Positions 35,133-44,192 of a stretch of DNA of 64,000 nucleotides are shown one piece after another. The position numbers and the translations under genes are program-made. Numbering within the stretch: position 1 is the stretch's first letter; each line of letters begins with the position of its first letter. The DNA is from Enterococcus ratti. GTDB taxonomy: Bacteria; Bacillota; Bacilli; Lactobacillales; Enterococcaceae. Location: positions 62,001-126,000 of the forward strand of contig NZ_JXLB01000004.1 in assembly GCF_001886195.1 (NCBI RefSeq). Direction: 5' to 3'. Below the pieces are notes generated by a model. It was not told where the DNA came from and did not search any database. It saw only the letters and a list, made by a program, of their open reading frames with translations.

Positions 35133-36185
35133 ATGAGATTTTATCAATTATTACAATTTGATCCTTTTATTCTTAAACAAAAAATGCGCCAAGCAACGCC
35201 ATCTGAGAAATATTATTATTTTATGGCTTTAATGGTACGTGCTATATTATTGGTTAGTTTTGCCATGACATTTGTTTGTACGATTTCATGGGTTTTTGGA
35301 AATGAGAATAAATCATTAGCGGTCGTATTATTTTGTATGCTACTTACTTTTAGAGTCGTGGATTTTGGTTATAAAATGAGCCATTCAATTATTTCTATAG
35401 GAATCATTTTAATGATATTTGGGTTATTACCATTATTAGAAGAACAGAAATTTATTGTAGTTAAATGGTTGGGTAATTTTTTATGTTTGTCTACTCTTTT
35501 TGTTTTAACTGGAAGTAATCCTAGCATGGGAAACTCGGGTTTATATGGATTCTCTTACTTATTTTTAATGGGAACAGCACAGCATTTAACGAAGGAACAA
35601 TTTTATGTAAGAACAGAATTATTAGTTGTATTTTTTATAGTACTTTCTACTATATTTTTTATTAAACATAAAGATAAACATATAAATAAAACATGGAAAC
35701 AGGAGTTTTTAGGAGATAATCTTTTTTCTCAAAGAAATTTATGGTTAATTTATTGTGCATTTGGTTTAAGCATCCTATTATTAATGGGAGATTTATTTTC
35801 ATTTCAACGTTTTATGTGGATCGGGTTTGCTTTTTCTAGTTTGATTTCTAGTTATGGAACGGATATAAAAAAACGTATTTTCGATCGTTTAGTAGGAATA
35901 ATAGTCGGTTCCATTTTATTTGGTGTAATTAGTATGTTTCTTTTAAATAGTATTTTAGGAATAGTGGGCGGCTTGGCTTTAGGATTTTGTTCTTCTTATA
36001 GAACTAAAACGATATTTAATTGCTTTGGTGCGTTGTCAGTAGCTAACAGCTTGTATCCGATAAATGTGGCTATCAATTTACGCATTATAGATAATATAAT
36101 TGGTTTGGTTTTCTGTGTATTGTATATGGTTGCTTGTAAAGCTGTATTAAATAACGTATTAATAAAAAGACAATTTAGCAATTAA
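35133..36185 (+). CDS. FUSC-family-like integral membrane protein
   Basis: This 350-residue protein has about ten hydrophobic segments in two groups (about 30-170 and 200-345), with a charged central loop (KHKDKHINKTWKQE). The C-terminal half (FGLSILLLMGDLF through RFMWIGFAFSSL and DRLVGIIVGSILFG) resembles FUSC/aromatic acid exporter-type proteins, whose usual motif is a Gly-rich R-x-x-G-x-x-x-G turn; RLVGIIVG fits that. It likely sits in the cytoplasmic membrane as an exporter subunit; the substrate is unknown. GGAGG precedes the ATG by 8 nt. It is a single gene with a terminator at 36342. Confidence 0.7.
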   Translation: MRFYQLLQFDPFILKQKMRQATPSEKYYYFMALMVRAILLVSFAMTFVCTISWVFGNENKSLAVVLFCMLLTFRVVDFGYKMSHSIISIGIILMIFGLLPLLEEQKFIVVKWLGNFLCLSTLFVLTGSNPSMGNSGLYGFSYLFLMGTAQHLTKEQFYVRTELLVVFFIVLSTIFFIKHKDKHINKTWKQEFLGDNLFSQRNLWLIYCAFGLSILLLMGDLFSFQRFMWIGFAFSSLISSYGTDIKKRIFDRLVGIIVGSILFGVISMFLLNSILGIVGGLALGFCSSYRTKTIFNCFGALSVANSLYPINVAINLRIIDNIIGLVFCVLYMVACKAVLNNVLIKRQFSN

Positions 36186-36634
36186 TAAAGTAATTTTACA
36201 ATTGAAAGAAAATATTCAGGTGCATCTATAACTATTGTTTTATTTATCATTTCTACATCTAAATTGTTCATTGAACTAGTATTTTAGAGAAGCATTCTCG
36301 ATTTGCCATTTTAGTATAGCAACGTACGACATATATTAATTAAGCCGTATCAATAGTTATAAGATGCGGCTTTTTATTGTGAGGACGATGTACAAAACGG
36401 AATCCATTGTTTGAAGTGAAAGCTAATCAAAAAGTATGAGATGATTCATATTAAAAACTTAAATACACAAAGGAAATTGTGTAACTATGAGTGAACAAAA
36501 AAGGATTTCTGATGTTTCTTGATCTGTTTTTGTGATTCAATTACAAGATGGAATGGCTTGTGAGAAGGGGAAAGCTGATAATTGAGTTTCCTAATGGTTC
36601 TACTGTTAGGATAAAAAATTAAGTATACAATCAA
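36186..36634. other. 450-bp spacer between the FUSC-like gene and the bgl operon
   Basis: The stretch holds a terminator (36342-36375) and, near 36485-36600, short open pieces such as IQLQDGMACEKGKADN that may be traces of a lost gene. No intact frame was found. Confidence 0.4.
36342..36375 (+). terminator. Terminator after the FUSC-like gene
   Basis: AAGCCGTATC (36342-36351) pairs with GATGCGGCTT (36363-36372, G-U tolerated), followed by TTT. Confidence 0.7.
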
Positions 36635-36671
36635 TGAAAGCGTTGACTAATGGGGGGAAATGAAGTATAGT
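36635..36671 (+). promoter_or_regulatory. Promoter of the bgl operon with overlapping cre
   Basis: TTGACT (36643-36648), a 17-bp spacer and TATAGT (36666-36671) form a good sigma-A promoter. TGAAAGCGTTGACT (36635-36648) matches the cre consensus except its last base and covers the -35 box, giving direct CcpA repression. Confidence 0.75.
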
Positions 36672-36716
36672 TTCTTTGTGAGAAAGATTCGAGGTAGCGA
36701 CGCAGTTATCTCTAGA

Positions 36717-36810
36717 GTGATGTTACTGATAAAATCAGGCAGGACTCAGGATTATTATCAAATAAAGCTAATTCACAGCTTATTTGATAGTAGTTCTGAG
36801 TTCTTTTTTT
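36717..36810 (+). promoter_or_regulatory. RAT antiterminator and overlapping terminator in the bgl leader
   Basis: At 36717-36750 the leader has the ribonucleic antiterminator pattern of BglG/LicT targets (GTTACTGATAAAATCAGGCA). Its 3' half is part of a long terminator stem (36742-36803, arms ATCAAATAA/TTATTTGAT and ACTCAG/CTGAGT) followed by seven T. Binding of the LicT-like protein encoded next would keep transcription open when beta-glucosides are present. Confidence 0.85.
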
Positions 36811-36825
36811 GGAAAGGAGTAGCGA

Positions 36826-37671
36826 ATGAAAATTAAAAAGATAATCAACAACAATGTTGCTTTAATTGATCGTGGAGGAAATGAATTGATTGTCTATATG
36901 ACAGGAATTGCCTTTAAGAAAAAAATTGGTCAACGTATTGATGATTCTGAAATTGAAAAAACATATGTGCTAGATTCAAAAGACCGATTAGAACATTTTA
37001 GTTATTTATTGTCGCATTCTGATGATAAACTGATTTCTCTGGTAAATGAGCTTGTTCATTCTTGGGAAAAAGAAAGTGGTAAAAAAGCTAATGATTATCT
37101 TTATTTAGCATTATTAGACCACCTTACTTTTGCACTGAAACGGTCAAAAAAAGGGCAATATATTAGAAGTCCATTATTTTGGGAAGTTAAAAAGTTTTAC
37201 CCAGTTTATTATAAAATAGGATTGGAAGCTTTAAATAAGTTAGAGAAGTACTTTAATTATTCTTTTCCAACTGATGAAGCTGTTTCCATTGCTTTACACT
37301 TTGTTAATCTTCAAGAAAAGCATGTTGACTTTGATGAACAGATTGAAGATATGAAAGCATTAAGAGATATATTAAATATTATCAAGTATCACTTTCATTT
37401 AGCAATTGATGAAGACAGCATCAATTATATGAGATTAGTCACACATTTACAGTATTTTATTGAACGATTAAGAAAACAACAAGTGTACGTTGAAAATGAA
37501 TCTCAATTGTTTGAACAAGTTAAAAAGCTATACCCAAAAGCTTATACAGCGGTAGAGAAGATAGAAATTTATGTAAAAGAAACGTTTAATATGTATTTAT
37601 CAAAAGAAGAATACACTTATTTGATGGTTCATGTGAATCGTGTAGCAGAAAGAGGGGAAAAGAATGAATAA
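36826..37671 (+). CDS. licT: BglG/LicT-family transcriptional antiterminator
   Basis: This 281-residue RNA-binding antiterminator of the beta-glucoside operon has an N-terminal CAT RNA-binding domain (about 1-60; KIKKIINNNVALI and GIAFKKKIGQ) and two PTS regulation domains, PRD1 (about 65-170) and PRD2 (about 172-278). Conserved His residues sit at PRD positions (for example LLDHLTFAL, ALHFVNLQ and LVTHLQYF). HPr or the IIB domain would phosphorylate these to switch activity. Its target, a RAT overlapping a terminator, lies directly upstream. AAAGGAG precedes the ATG. The last codons overlap the permease gene by 8 bp. Confidence 0.93.
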   Translation: MKIKKIINNNVALIDRGGNELIVYMTGIAFKKKIGQRIDDSEIEKTYVLDSKDRLEHFSYLLSHSDDKLISLVNELVHSWEKESGKKANDYLYLALLDHLTFALKRSKKGQYIRSPLFWEVKKFYPVYYKIGLEALNKLEKYFNYSFPTDEAVSIALHFVNLQEKHVDFDEQIEDMKALRDILNIIKYHFHLAIDEDSINYMRLVTHLQYFIERLRKQQVYVENESQLFEQVKKLYPKAYTAVEKIEIYVKETFNMYLSKEEYTYLMVHVNRVAERGEKNE

Positions 37672-39511
37672 TTATTATGAATTTAATCAAACGATTATCG
37701 AATTGGTGGGCGGAAAAGAGAATATTGAAGCAGTAGTTCATTGCATGACACGCTTGCGTTTTACATTAAAAGACAAAACGAAAGCGCAAACAAATAAACT
37801 TAAATGTTTGGAGGGAGTGATCGATGTCGTCAATAATCAAGTGGCTTATCAAATTATTTTAGGAACACATGTTAGCGAAGTCTATAAAGAGTTGATGACT
37901 CAATTGGAACTTTCTTCAAAAGAGGAAGTATCAAATGGCAAAAAAAATCCAATGAAAGCAGCACTTGATGTGATATCTGAGTCTATGACCCCCATACTTG
38001 AACCAATTATTTGTGCAGGATTACTTGCAGCTGCTTTATCCATTGCTTCTTTGACAGGAGTGATTTCGACAGAAAGCTCAACTTATCAGATTTTTGATGC
38101 TTTACGGTCTGCTGTATTTTACTTTCTGCCTATTTTGATGGCTATGAGCTGTTCCAAACGTTTAGGGGCAAGCCCATACTTAGCGGTAGCGCTGGCTGCT
38201 ACTATTCTTTCAAGTGCGATCAATGGAGAAAAAGGGCTTGACTTATTTGGTATCGGATTGCCGCAAATTACTTATTCGAACAGCTTTATTCCTATTTTAT
38301 TAGCCATCTGGTTTATGGGATACGTGACAAAAGTCATCAGAAAAATTGTACCGCAAACACTTCACTATTTTTTATCGCCCTTATTAGTAATGTTAATTAC
38401 TTTACCAGCAACGTTATTAGTTTTTGGTCCACTAGGATTTTATATGGGGGAAGGAATCATTGCCTTTTTTAATCTATTGATGAAGCATGTAGGTAGTTGG
38501 TTTGTTATGATGTTATATTCTGCTCTTCAACCATTTATTATTATGCTTGGTGCGGGAAACTTTATCATGCCAGTTGTTGCTTCGTTAATTGCCGTAAATG
38601 GCTATGATCCTGCTTTTATCTCTTCTTGTACAATTTCAGATATTGCAGTTGGAGGAGCCATGCTTGGTTATTTCTTAAAAGCTCGGAACTTAAAACAAAA
38701 ACAATTATTTGGAACAGTGACACTTTCTGCTGTACTTGGCGTTACTGAACCAGCAATCTATGGCGTTTTCGTTAAATATCGTCGCCCTTTCATTGCGGTA
38801 ATGCTAGGTGGCGGTTTTGGTGGATTATTTGCAGGTCTGACTGGTGTAAAAGCTTATTCTATTGCTTGGGGGTTGTTTGGTCTTCCTGCATATATAGGTA
38901 AAGGAGACTTCATAAATTTCTGGTTTATGTTAGCAGCTGTTGCAGTTAGTTTTATTGGTTCTGCTGTTGCCGCTTATGTGTTGGGGATCCCTCCACAAGA
39001 AGAATCAGAGATGTCTCATCAACAAATAACAGAAATAAAAGCAACAAATAATTTGCGCACTCTTTCATTAGGAAATGTAGTGGAAGGAGAAGTAATTCCT
39101 TTAAACGAAGTAAAAGATCAAGCTTTCTCAACAGGAGCATTAGGAAAGGGACTTGCTATCAAACCGCAAAATTCCCATCTTTATTCTCCCGTTGTCGGTG
39201 AAATTACAGCAGTATTCCCTACGAATCATGCAATCGGAATTCGTTCGCATGATGGAGTCGAGATATTAATTCATATTGGAATTGACACCGTGGAATTGGA
39301 GGGAAAATATTTTGATTTAACTGTAAAACAAGGAGATAAAGTAAAAAAAGGACAACTTATTGGGATGGCAGAATTTGATAAAATTGAAAAAGCTGGCTAT
39401 GATCCGACTACGATTATTGTGATCACTAATACAGATAGTTATGTAGATATTATTCCTTCAGATTTAAAGCAAGTAGTAAAAACAGATTCTTTATTAAATG
39501 TCATATTATAG
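37664..39511 (+). CDS. bglP: Beta-glucoside PTS permease IIBCA
   Basis: This 615-residue membrane permease imports and phosphorylates aryl-beta-glucosides or related sugars. Domains in order: IIB (about 1-85, phosphorylated Cys in VHCMTRLRF, about residue 28), IIC (about 105-450, ten hydrophobic segments, GVTEPAIYGV at about 358-367) and IIA (about 480-610, active His in LIHIGIDTVEL). The start overlaps licT by 8 bp, and AGGGGAAAAG is upstream. It also acts as the sensor that phosphorylates the antiterminator in the absence of substrate. Gene order licT-bglP-bglA is classic. Confidence 0.95.
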   Translation: MNNYYEFNQTIIELVGGKENIEAVVHCMTRLRFTLKDKTKAQTNKLKCLEGVIDVVNNQVAYQIILGTHVSEVYKELMTQLELSSKEEVSNGKKNPMKAALDVISESMTPILEPIICAGLLAAALSIASLTGVISTESSTYQIFDALRSAVFYFLPILMAMSCSKRLGASPYLAVALAATILSSAINGEKGLDLFGIGLPQITYSNSFIPILLAIWFMGYVTKVIRKIVPQTLHYFLSPLLVMLITLPATLLVFGPLGFYMGEGIIAFFNLLMKHVGSWFVMMLYSALQPFIIMLGAGNFIMPVVASLIAVNGYDPAFISSCTISDIAVGGAMLGYFLKARNLKQKQLFGTVTLSAVLGVTEPAIYGVFVKYRRPFIAVMLGGGFGGLFAGLTGVKAYSIAWGLFGLPAYIGKGDFINFWFMLAAVAVSFIGSAVAAYVLGIPPQEESEMSHQQITEIKATNNLRTLSLGNVVEGEVIPLNEVKDQAFSTGALGKGLAIKPQNSHLYSPVVGEITAVFPTNHAIGIRSHDGVEILIHIGIDTVELEGKYFDLTVKQGDKVKKGQLIGMAEFDKIEKAGYDPTTIIVITNTDSYVDIIPSDLKQVVKTDSLLNVIL

Positions 39512-39522
39512 AAGGTGAAAAA

Positions 39523-40950
39523 ATGAAGTTAAGAAAAAATTTTTTATGGGGGGGAAGCATCGCCGCTCACCAATGCGAAGGTGCTTGGCAAGAAGGTGGC
39601 AAGGGACCTGCAATTATGGACTATGTTAGACAAGGTAGTTATCAGATTCCACGACAAATTGATCGGGTGATTTCATCTGAAATAATGTATCCATCCCATA
39701 CAGGTATTGATTTTTATCATCAATATAAAAAAGATATCTGTCTTTTTAGTGAAATGGGGTTTAAAGCGTTAAGAATCTCAATTGATTGGTCGCGGATTTT
39801 TCCCAACGGCGATGAGAAAACACCTAATCAAAAAGGTATCGCTTACTATCAAAAACTTGTAGACACGTTGCTCTTTTATGGAATTGAACCGATCGTGACT
39901 TTGTATCATTTTGAGATGCCCATTCATTTAGTTAAAGCATATGGTTCATGGACCAATCGGAAAGTCGTTGAATTTTATTTGAAGTTTTGCAAAACTATGT
40001 TTAATGCGTTAAAAGGAAAAGTTCGCTATTGGATAACGTTTAATGAAATGAATCATCTGGATCCACAAACAGAAGCAGCAGATATTTTTACGTATATTAT
40101 CGCAGGGTTAAAGTACTCTGAAATTGAGAATAAAGCACAAACGTTAGCTAAAATTGGTTATAATATGACTGTTGCTAGTTGTTCGGCCGTTGTTTTAGGT
40201 AAAAAAATTGATGAAAGAAATAAAATCGGCTGTGTATTTGGGATTGAACCTGTTTACCCGGTAGATTGCAATCCAACCAATGTATTGAATGCGTTCAAAC
40301 AAATGGAGCGAGATTTTTATCAAATTGATGCCATGTGTAAAGGAAATTTCCCCGAATATAAAATAAATGATTACGAAAATCAAGGAATAAAGCTAGTGAT
40401 TACCGAACAAGACAAAACTGTATTTTCTAAAGGAACATTGGATTTTATCGGTCTCAACTATTATGCCTCATCTGTTGCAACGTATGAAGGAGCTATTGAA
40501 GAAAAGAGTACGTTATTTGGCGGACTGCAAAACCCTTATCTTGTAACGAGTAAATGGGGATGGACCATTGATCCTACTGGCTTGCGGTATCTATTAAATT
40601 ATACGTATCGAAAATATGGATTACCGATTATAGTCACTGAAAATGGACTAGGAGCTGCCGATCATCTGACAAGCGATAAAAAAGTCCATGATGTATATCG
40701 AATTGAGTATCTAAAACAGCACATTCAACAAATGAAGAAGGCTATTGAAGAAGATCAAGTCGATTGTTTTGGTTATTTGACGTGGGCACCAATTGATTTA
40801 GTCAGTGCGACAACTGGAGAAATGAAGAAAAGATATGGTTTTATCTATGTCGATAAAGAAGATGATGGACACGGAACATTGGAAAGAGTTAAGAAGGATT
40901 CTTTTGAATGGTATAAAAGAGTCATTCATTCAAACGGTGAAGTGCTCTAA
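39523..40950 (+). CDS. bglA: 6-phospho-beta-glucosidase, GH1
   Basis: This 475-residue cytosolic GH1 enzyme hydrolyses 6-phospho-beta-glucosides delivered by the adjacent permease. GH1 start is [26 protein letters not shown]; acid/base Glu in ITFNEMN (about 173-179); nucleophile Glu in IIVTENGLG (about 372-380). GGTG-type ribosome site precedes the ATG. It is the last gene of the bgl operon, 11 bp after the permease. Unlike the paralogue at 25533 it retains both catalytic Glu. The two proteins are clearly related across their length. Confidence 0.95.
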   Translation: MKLRKNFLWGGSIAAHQCEGAWQEGGKGPAIMDYVRQGSYQIPRQIDRVISSEIMYPSHTGIDFYHQYKKDICLFSEMGFKALRISIDWSRIFPNGDEKTPNQKGIAYYQKLVDTLLFYGIEPIVTLYHFEMPIHLVKAYGSWTNRKVVEFYLKFCKTMFNALKGKVRYWITFNEMNHLDPQTEAADIFTYIIAGLKYSEIENKAQTLAKIGYNMTVASCSAVVLGKKIDERNKIGCVFGIEPVYPVDCNPTNVLNAFKQMERDFYQIDAMCKGNFPEYKINDYENQGIKLVITEQDKTVFSKGTLDFIGLNYYASSVATYEGAIEEKSTLFGGLQNPYLVTSKWGWTIDPTGLRYLLNYTYRKYGLPIIVTENGLGAADHLTSDKKVHDVYRIEYLKQHIQQMKKAIEEDQVDCFGYLTWAPIDLVSATTGEMKKRYGFIYVDKEDDGHGTLERVKKDSFEWYKRVIHSNGEVL

Positions 40951-41136
40951 CTAATGAGGCAGAAATTCCTCATCTTTTATAGGTGAAGGAGAAATGCTGT
41001 GTAGTTTAGTGAAGATAGGTGTTCTAAATTACGAATATAAATATAAGACTAAGTAAACTTAACATAAACAATAAGTATTGATTTGTCATTGAAGATATAG
41101 TGTGTATTTTCATAGTGGATTTTTAACTTAAAATGA

Positions 41137-41166
41137 GAGGCTGATAGCAATAGCTCAGCCTCTTGT
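41137..41166 (+). terminator. Terminator after the bgl operon
   Basis: GAGGCTGA (41137-41144) pairs with TCAGCCTC (41155-41162), followed by TTGTTT. Confidence 0.7.
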
Positions 41167-41234
41167 TTATTGATAAAAATAGTTAAATATGGTTTATTTT
41201 ATTTGAGCAATAAAATAACTTGTAAATGAAGAGC

Positions 41235-41270
41235 GATCCGTTCACTTAAAATAATTAGTTGAACGGGTTA
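41235..41270 (+). terminator. Second terminator-like hairpin
   Basis: ATCCGTTCA and TGAACGGGTT pair around an AT-rich loop; seven T follow. Confidence 0.65.
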
Positions 41271-41662
41271 TTTTTTTATAAGTAAGCGTTTATTACAAAA
41301 AGTTGTGTCGTCATTTTCTTATTCTTTAAATGATCAAAAGGAAACTTAATTCTTATCTTGTTGAAACAATCAAAAACTTTACCCGAGAAAGATAAACTAA
41401 TTTCAAAAATAAAACAATAAGGTAAAAAGCGAATTATTGATACATGTCTTTAGTTTTTTGCTAAAGAACGTATTTAATAAAAGAAAGCTTACTTTTTAAA
41501 AGGTCTCAAGTACAGCATTCAAAAATTGTAATAGTAAGAGAAAAACAAGAAATTTGCTAACTTTAAAAGTAAAGACGAATTTAGTCAATTTTTTAATACA
41601 GTAAAGGAGTAATTGATTATGTGAAAAGCTAAACACTTATACGTATGGAAAGGATAGTCATT

Positions 41663-41716
41663 ATGACTGTTGCTAATTTTTTGCCAAGTCAACTGGCAGA
41701 AAGTTCTACTTTTTAA
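41663..41716 (+). CDS. Possible 17-residue leader peptide
   Basis: An ATG at 41663 with AAAGGA 10 nt upstream opens 17 codons ending TAA. The coding bases include TGCCA/TGGCA (41683-41698), which could fold as a hairpin. It lies about 45 bp before the regulator gene. It could be a leader with a regulatory role or chance. Confidence 0.25.
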   Translation: MTVANFLPSQLAESSTF

Positions 41717-41718
41717 AC

Positions 41719-41732
41719 TGTAAGCGCGAACA
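41719..41732 (+). promoter_or_regulatory. cre-like site before the UlaA-type PTS operon
   Basis: TGTAAGCGCGAACA fits the catabolite response element consensus, 28 bp before the regulator start, which would place the operon under CcpA. Confidence 0.6.
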
Positions 41733-41759
41733 TATACTTAATGTAGAAAGGAAATTTAA

Positions 41760-43844
41760 ATGATGAAGACAAGAACGGTAGATTTGCTGCAAAAGCTTAG
41801 AGCTTATAAGTATCCAATCAAAGCAGAACAATTAGCTGCTGAATACCATGTAAGTAAGCGAACGATTCGACAAGACGTTCTTGAAGCGAACAGTTGGTTA
41901 AAAACTCAAGGATTGTCGGAAATCAAGTCGCTACGTAATCAAGGTTTTTTGTTGCACTTAAATAAGGAAGAAGAAAAACAGTTAGAAAAACGTTGGACTG
42001 CTTTTGACGAGGGTGTATTAAGTCGATCAGAACGACTGTTTGAATTACTTTTAGCAATTGCGTATGAGGAGAAACCTGTTTTTCTTAATCATAAAGAGGA
42101 ATCTTTTATGGTATCGAAAAGTACAATGGATGAAGATATCCGTCGTTTAAGAGCAAAAGTATTGAAATATGGCATTGAAATTATCAGTTGTGGTAAGCAA
42201 GGATTGATGTACAAGGGGGCGGAGCGTTCTATACGAACCATGCTCTATGATTTAATTAATAAAAATCTCGGCAAAGTGGATTTTTATTTAAATAGCGAAG
42301 TAGCAGTAACTTCTTCACAAAAAATTTTTTATCGGTATTTTTCTGTAGGAGAAATTGAACGACTAGAAAAAATATATTCAAAGAAATTGATCAGGCCAAA
42401 AGATGAAATATATAAAAAGCAGCTTTTGCTTTTTATGTTGATTTGGATTCAAAGGGTGAGAAAACATGAATTTATTTCAGAGTTAAATTGGAAAAATTTT
42501 GAAGATGAACAAGCAAATTTTGCTAGTTTTATTGAACAAATACGAAAAGAATTTTGTCTTCATGAGGTTCCGCAAGTTGAATGTCAGTATATTCGTTTTA
42601 TGATGGAAACATTTGATTCAAGAGATATTTCTAATTCCATCGAGTGGGTACAAGCACAAATACTGACAATCCAGTTGATTCAAAATGTGGAAGAGATAAC
42701 AACCATTCCTTTTCATTTAAAGGAAGAATTACTGTTTGAAAATCTTTATAAGCATGTGGCCGCATTAATTGTCAGAATAAAAAATAATGCACAAGTGATA
42801 AATCCATTGAAAGAAAGTATACGCACAACCTATGAAACAATTTATCAGGCTGTGGTTCATTTTATACCAACGATTGAAGAAATGATTGGTGGTACAGTCG
42901 TTGAGGATGAAGTAGCGTTTCTTGTTATCCATTTTTCGACGATAGTTAGTGCAATGAAGCAAAATCTATCCTATTTTTACAAAGCTGTTGTCGTCTGTAA
43001 TCATGGGATGGCCACAGGAAATCTTCTAGCTGAAAATTTAAAAGAAAAATTTCCACAAATTGAAATAGTAGCCGTACTGAGTGCAAAAGAAAGTGTACTC
43101 GTCGATAAATTAGACATTGATTTGATTTTCACTACATTGCAATTGCCTTGTCAAAGAAAGCCGATTCTTGTCATTGATCCTATTTTAACAGAGAACAGTC
43201 GACCGTTAGTAACGGAATTTTTAAAAACACATCATGAGTTGCAGCGTTTAAAGCCAAATAACAAAAAAGTAACGAAATTGTTTACGAATGTTTTAGCGAT
43301 TATAGAAGAAAGCGGTGGAAAAATTGATTCTTGTATTTATGCCAAATTAGAGCGATTATTTGAGAAAAATAAGCTAGAAATCACTAAAAGGGAGATTCGA
43401 CCAATGTTAAAAGATATTTTGACAGATAGTCATATTTTAATTCAAAAACAGGCGGAGATTTGGCAAGAAGCGATTGAAGTAGTCGCTAAGCCGTTAATTA
43501 AAGAAAGTATCATTGAAACATGTTACGTGAATGCGATGATTCAAGCAGTAGAATCCTATGGAGCGTATATTGTGATTGGAAAACATTTAGCTTTAGCTCA
43601 CGCTCGTCCAGAAGATGGTGTGAATAAATTAGGAGTTAGTGTTGCGACATTAAAGAATCCTATCAATTTTGGAAACAATGAAATGGATCCTGTAAAAATT
43701 ATTTTTTGTCTAGCGGCAGTGGATTCTTATTCTCATTTATCAATTATGAAAGAGCTAATTTCGTTAATTAATGATGAAAAAAAATTAAACCAGCTGATTC
43801 AATGCTCGAAAATTGAAACATTTAAAACATTGCTTTTTAAATAA
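41760..43844 (+). CDS. PRD-containing PTS transcription regulator (BglG/ManR-type)
   Basis: This 694-residue regulator likely activates the downstream PTS operon. Order: DeoR/HTH_11-type helix-turn-helix (about 1-60, KRTIRQDV), a second HTH region (about 80-150), PRD1 and PRD2 (about 200-400), a GatB-like IIB domain (about 410-500; Cys in VVVCNHGMATGNLL) and a C-terminal IIA domain (about 545-690; His in LALAHARPEDG). The IIA sequence is of the fructose/mannitol/ascorbate type. Because the operon has separate IIB and IIC but no separate IIA gene, this domain may also serve as the transport IIA. GAAAGGAA precedes the ATG; two ATGs are adjacent. Confidence 0.88.
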   Translation: MMKTRTVDLLQKLRAYKYPIKAEQLAAEYHVSKRTIRQDVLEANSWLKTQGLSEIKSLRNQGFLLHLNKEEEKQLEKRWTAFDEGVLSRSERLFELLLAIAYEEKPVFLNHKEESFMVSKSTMDEDIRRLRAKVLKYGIEIISCGKQGLMYKGAERSIRTMLYDLINKNLGKVDFYLNSEVAVTSSQKIFYRYFSVGEIERLEKIYSKKLIRPKDEIYKKQLLLFMLIWIQRVRKHEFISELNWKNFEDEQANFASFIEQIRKEFCLHEVPQVECQYIRFMMETFDSRDISNSIEWVQAQILTIQLIQNVEEITTIPFHLKEELLFENLYKHVAALIVRIKNNAQVINPLKESIRTTYETIYQAVVHFIPTIEEMIGGTVVEDEVAFLVIHFSTIVSAMKQNLSYFYKAVVVCNHGMATGNLLAENLKEKFPQIEIVAVLSAKESVLVDKLDIDLIFTTLQLPCQRKPILVIDPILTENSRPLVTEFLKTHHELQRLKPNNKKVTKLFTNVLAIIEESGGKIDSCIYAKLERLFEKNKLEITKREIRPMLKDILTDSHILIQKQAEIWQEAIEVVAKPLIKESIIETCYVNAMIQAVESYGAYIVIGKHLALAHARPEDGVNKLGVSVATLKNPINFGNNEMDPVKIIFCLAAVDSYSHLSIMKELISLINDEKKLNQLIQCSKIETFKTLLFK

Positions 43845-43862
43845 AAAGAAAAGGTGAAAAAA

Positions 43863-44165
43863 ATGAGTAAATTAACTATTTTATTTGTATGTGGTGCAGG
43901 ATTAGGAAGCAGTTTTGCAGCACAAATGGCAGCAGAAGATGTTTTGAGCAAGTTAGGCGTCAACGCAAAACTAGATCATTGCGATATTTCATCGGCTGTT
44001 TCAATGAGATCAGACGTCATTATTACGGCTGAAAATTTTCGCTCACAGTTCGAAAAGTTTACGATTGATTCCAATACTGCCATGGTTTATTTAAAGAATG
44101 TCGTTTCAAAAAGTGAAATTGAAGAAAAATTAACGCCAGTTTTATTAAACAAAGGAGCTATTTAA
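43863..44165 (+). CDS. PTS IIB component, ascorbate/galactitol type
   Basis: This 100-residue cytosolic phosphocarrier partners the UlaA-like permease. The active Cys lies in ILFVCGAGLGSSFA (Cys at about residue 9), the loop typical of UlaB/GatB proteins. ATG 43863 is chosen, because the GTG at 43854 is part of the AAAAGGTG ribosome site. It is 19 bp after the regulator and 27 bp before IIC. The sugar is not identified. Confidence 0.9.
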   Translation: MSKLTILFVCGAGLGSSFAAQMAAEDVLSKLGVNAKLDHCDISSAVSMRSDVIITAENFRSQFEKFTIDSNTAMVYLKNVVSKSEIEEKLTPVLLNKGAI

Positions 44166-44192
44166 AAAAACTATTATACAGGGGGAGAGAAA

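Larger units (their letters stand above)
40951..41759. other. 800-bp intergenic region with terminators, a cre site and a possible leader peptide
   Basis: Two hairpin terminators lie in the first 320 bp. Then comes AT-rich sequence with no gene, followed by a possible 17-residue ORF (41663-41716) and a cre-like site (41719-41732) before the PTS regulator gene. Nothing else was recognised. Confidence 0.6.
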
